Below, in pieces: positions 5,806 to 6,437 of a stretch of DNA of 6,437 bases (the first letter of the stretch is position 1; each line of letters starts with the position of its first letter). The notes beneath the pieces are model-generated. The model did not search any database. It was not told where the DNA came from and worked only from the letters and a program-made list of their open reading frames with translations. Source of the DNA: CBDHHC01 sp050633205 (GTDB lineage: Bacteria; Pseudomonadota; Alphaproteobacteria; Rhizobiales; CBDHHC01); contig JBOEGA010000081.1 in assembly GCA_050633205.1 (NCBI GenBank), positions 1 to 6,437 of the forward strand, given 5' to 3'. Position numbers and translations under genes: made by a program.

Positions 5806-5838
5806 ATAGAGTGCCCGCACATCCAGCGGGCACTCTAT
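5806..5838. terminator. Strong hairpin just after the symporter gene
   Basis: A perfect 13-bp stem, ATAGAGTGCCCGC (5806-5818) with GCGGGCACTCTAT (5826-5838), encloses a seven-base loop, starting 13 bases after the stop. A T-run appears only about eight bases later (5847-5850), so it is atypical as an intrinsic terminator. It may instead act as a 3'-end stabiliser or first-stage terminator ahead of the next hairpin. Confidence 0.6.
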
Positions 5839-5892
5839 AGATCATGTTTTCGAGCACTAAAGACGCCCTTTGGTTTGCCTTCGTGTATCGGG

Positions 5893-5923
5893 TAAAAAGC
5901 TCCGAAGCGTTCGGAGCTTTTTA
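5893..5923. terminator. Bidirectional Rho-independent terminator
   Basis: The arms at 5893-5906 and 5910-5923 form a perfect 14-bp stem around the three-base loop GCG. The GC-rich core is GCTCCGAA/TTCGGAGC, with a five-T run on the plus strand and a five-A run (Ts on the minus strand) on the other side. It can end both the usp-symporter transcript and the convergent minus-strand gene. Confidence 0.9.
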
Positions 5924-5942
5924 TTGGGGCTACAGCCTATAG

Positions 5943-6437
5943 TTACTCTTCAAGTGAGACAGCATAAGACGGAAATCCCATCACTCCAGACCATGCTCGT
6001 GTTGAATGATAGTCGGTTAGATAGAGTTCCGATAACCAGTCAATCAGAGCACCTGATTTTTCAGAATATTTTTGATCGATATGCTCTCCAGCCCACGCGT
6101 AATTGTTTACCCAGAACCAGCCGTAGGTTGCGGCATCTGTCCACTCGACAGATTCAGAATCATAGACCATGTCGAATCCTGATCCGGATTGTGTCCTGAT
6201 ATGGTTATTGTCGAAATACGCCAGACTATTGCTGATAGCATTAAAGGTCCGTGCTTGTAGTGCCTCATCAAGAACGCCACTGTCATGTGCCATAATCAAA
6301 CCTTCCAGAATCTGAGCTTGCCAAACAGGCTGATCGCCTGGTAAATGCCCTGATTCTTCAATATTGGTAACAAGATCACCGACTAAGGTATTCAACAGGT
6401 CGGCATAGGCTGTACCGAGAGGCATGATGTCATAACC
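5943..6437 (-). CDS. Unrecognised protein, C-terminal part (5' end outside window)
   Basis: The frame is open from the right window edge to a TAA at 5943-5945 and gives at least 164 residues. The ATG at 6425 lacks a ribosome site and the frame continues beyond it (G-Y-D-I before the Met), so the true start is probably outside the window. I do not recognise a family. The visible part is acidic, rich in Trp and Tyr, and has no membrane helix. Predicted helical stretches (8-28, 38-76, 126-141) alternate with aromatic loops (FWVNNYAWAGEHIDQKY, 108-124). That pattern would suit an alpha/alpha-barrel type secreted or periplasmic protein, perhaps carbohydrate-active, but this is only an impression. 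No catalytic motif can be named. It converges on the symporter operon and shares the terminator at 5893-5923. Confidence 0.75.
   Translation of the reverse strand, partial: GYDIMPLGTAYADLLNTLVGDLVTNIEESGHLPGDQPVWQAQILEGLIMAHDSGVLDEALQARTFNAISNSLAYFDNNHIRTQSGSGFDMVYDSESVEWTDAATYGWFWVNNYAWAGEHIDQKYSEKSGALIDWLSELYLTDYHSTRAWSGVMGFPSYAVSLEE

Noticed and set aside
5844..5942. Small plus-strand frame of 32 codons after the symporter
   Set aside because: It runs through the terminator hairpin, has no ribosome site and ends by chance; a real peptide here is unlikely.
5870..6199. Plus-strand 109-codon frame opposite the right-end gene
   Set aside because: It passes through the bidirectional terminator and is antisense to a longer frame with more protein-like composition.
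1..6437. Defence system, prophage, CRISPR or transposon signatures
   Set aside because: No nuclease, integrase, transposase, spacer-repeat array, tRNA or attachment-like direct repeats were seen; all large frames are metabolic, regulatory or transport genes, apart from one unrecognised C-terminal fragment.

Overview
The window looks like a chromosomal segment of a Gram-negative bacterium, most probably a marine-type gammaproteobacterium. The grounds are moderate GC content, a diheme cytochrome c peroxidase tail, an Lrp protein very close to the enterobacterial type as I remember it, and an alanine/glycine:cation symporter with a signal-peptide-like N-terminus. The genus cannot be fixed from the sequence. 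No RNA gene, insertion sequence, CRISPR array or phage gene is visible.

Genes form compact units that alternate in direction. From left to right: (1) the C-terminal end of a MauG/CcpA-type diheme cytochrome c peroxidase on the plus strand, cut by the window edge; (2) a convergent Lrp/AsnC-family regulator on the minus strand; (3) read divergently from it, a two-gene operon of ornithine cyclodeaminase and a pentein-fold hydrolase of the CtlX (citrulline ureidase-like) type; (4) a second, canonical Lrp-like regulator on the minus strand, convergent with that operon; (5) divergent from it, a universal stress protein gene followed by an AGCS-family sodium-coupled amino acid symporter; (6) two strong hairpins, the second a textbook bidirectional terminator; (7) the C-terminal part of an unrecognised minus-strand protein that runs off the right edge.

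The central theme is amino acid use. The hydrolase probably releases ornithine from citrulline (or a related guanidino/ureido compound), and the cyclodeaminase turns ornithine into proline plus ammonia. Together they would form a two-step citrulline-to-proline shortcut. Each of the two Lrp/AsnC genes is divergent from a metabolic or transport unit. Both divergent intergenic regions contain palindromes at the regulator's start: a 20-bp imperfect one at 921-940 and a perfect 11+3+11 one at 3642-3666. These are good candidates for autoregulated operators. The Usp-symporter pair resembles arrangements in which a Usp protein modulates a membrane transporter. The symporter's substrate is not settled by the sequence.

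No wholly unprecedented system is evident. The most rewarding items are the ornithine-generating/ornithine-consuming operon with its local regulator, the repeat-dense Lrp-usp intergenic region (shared operator, extended -10 and 5'-terminal hairpin), and the Usp-transporter coupling.
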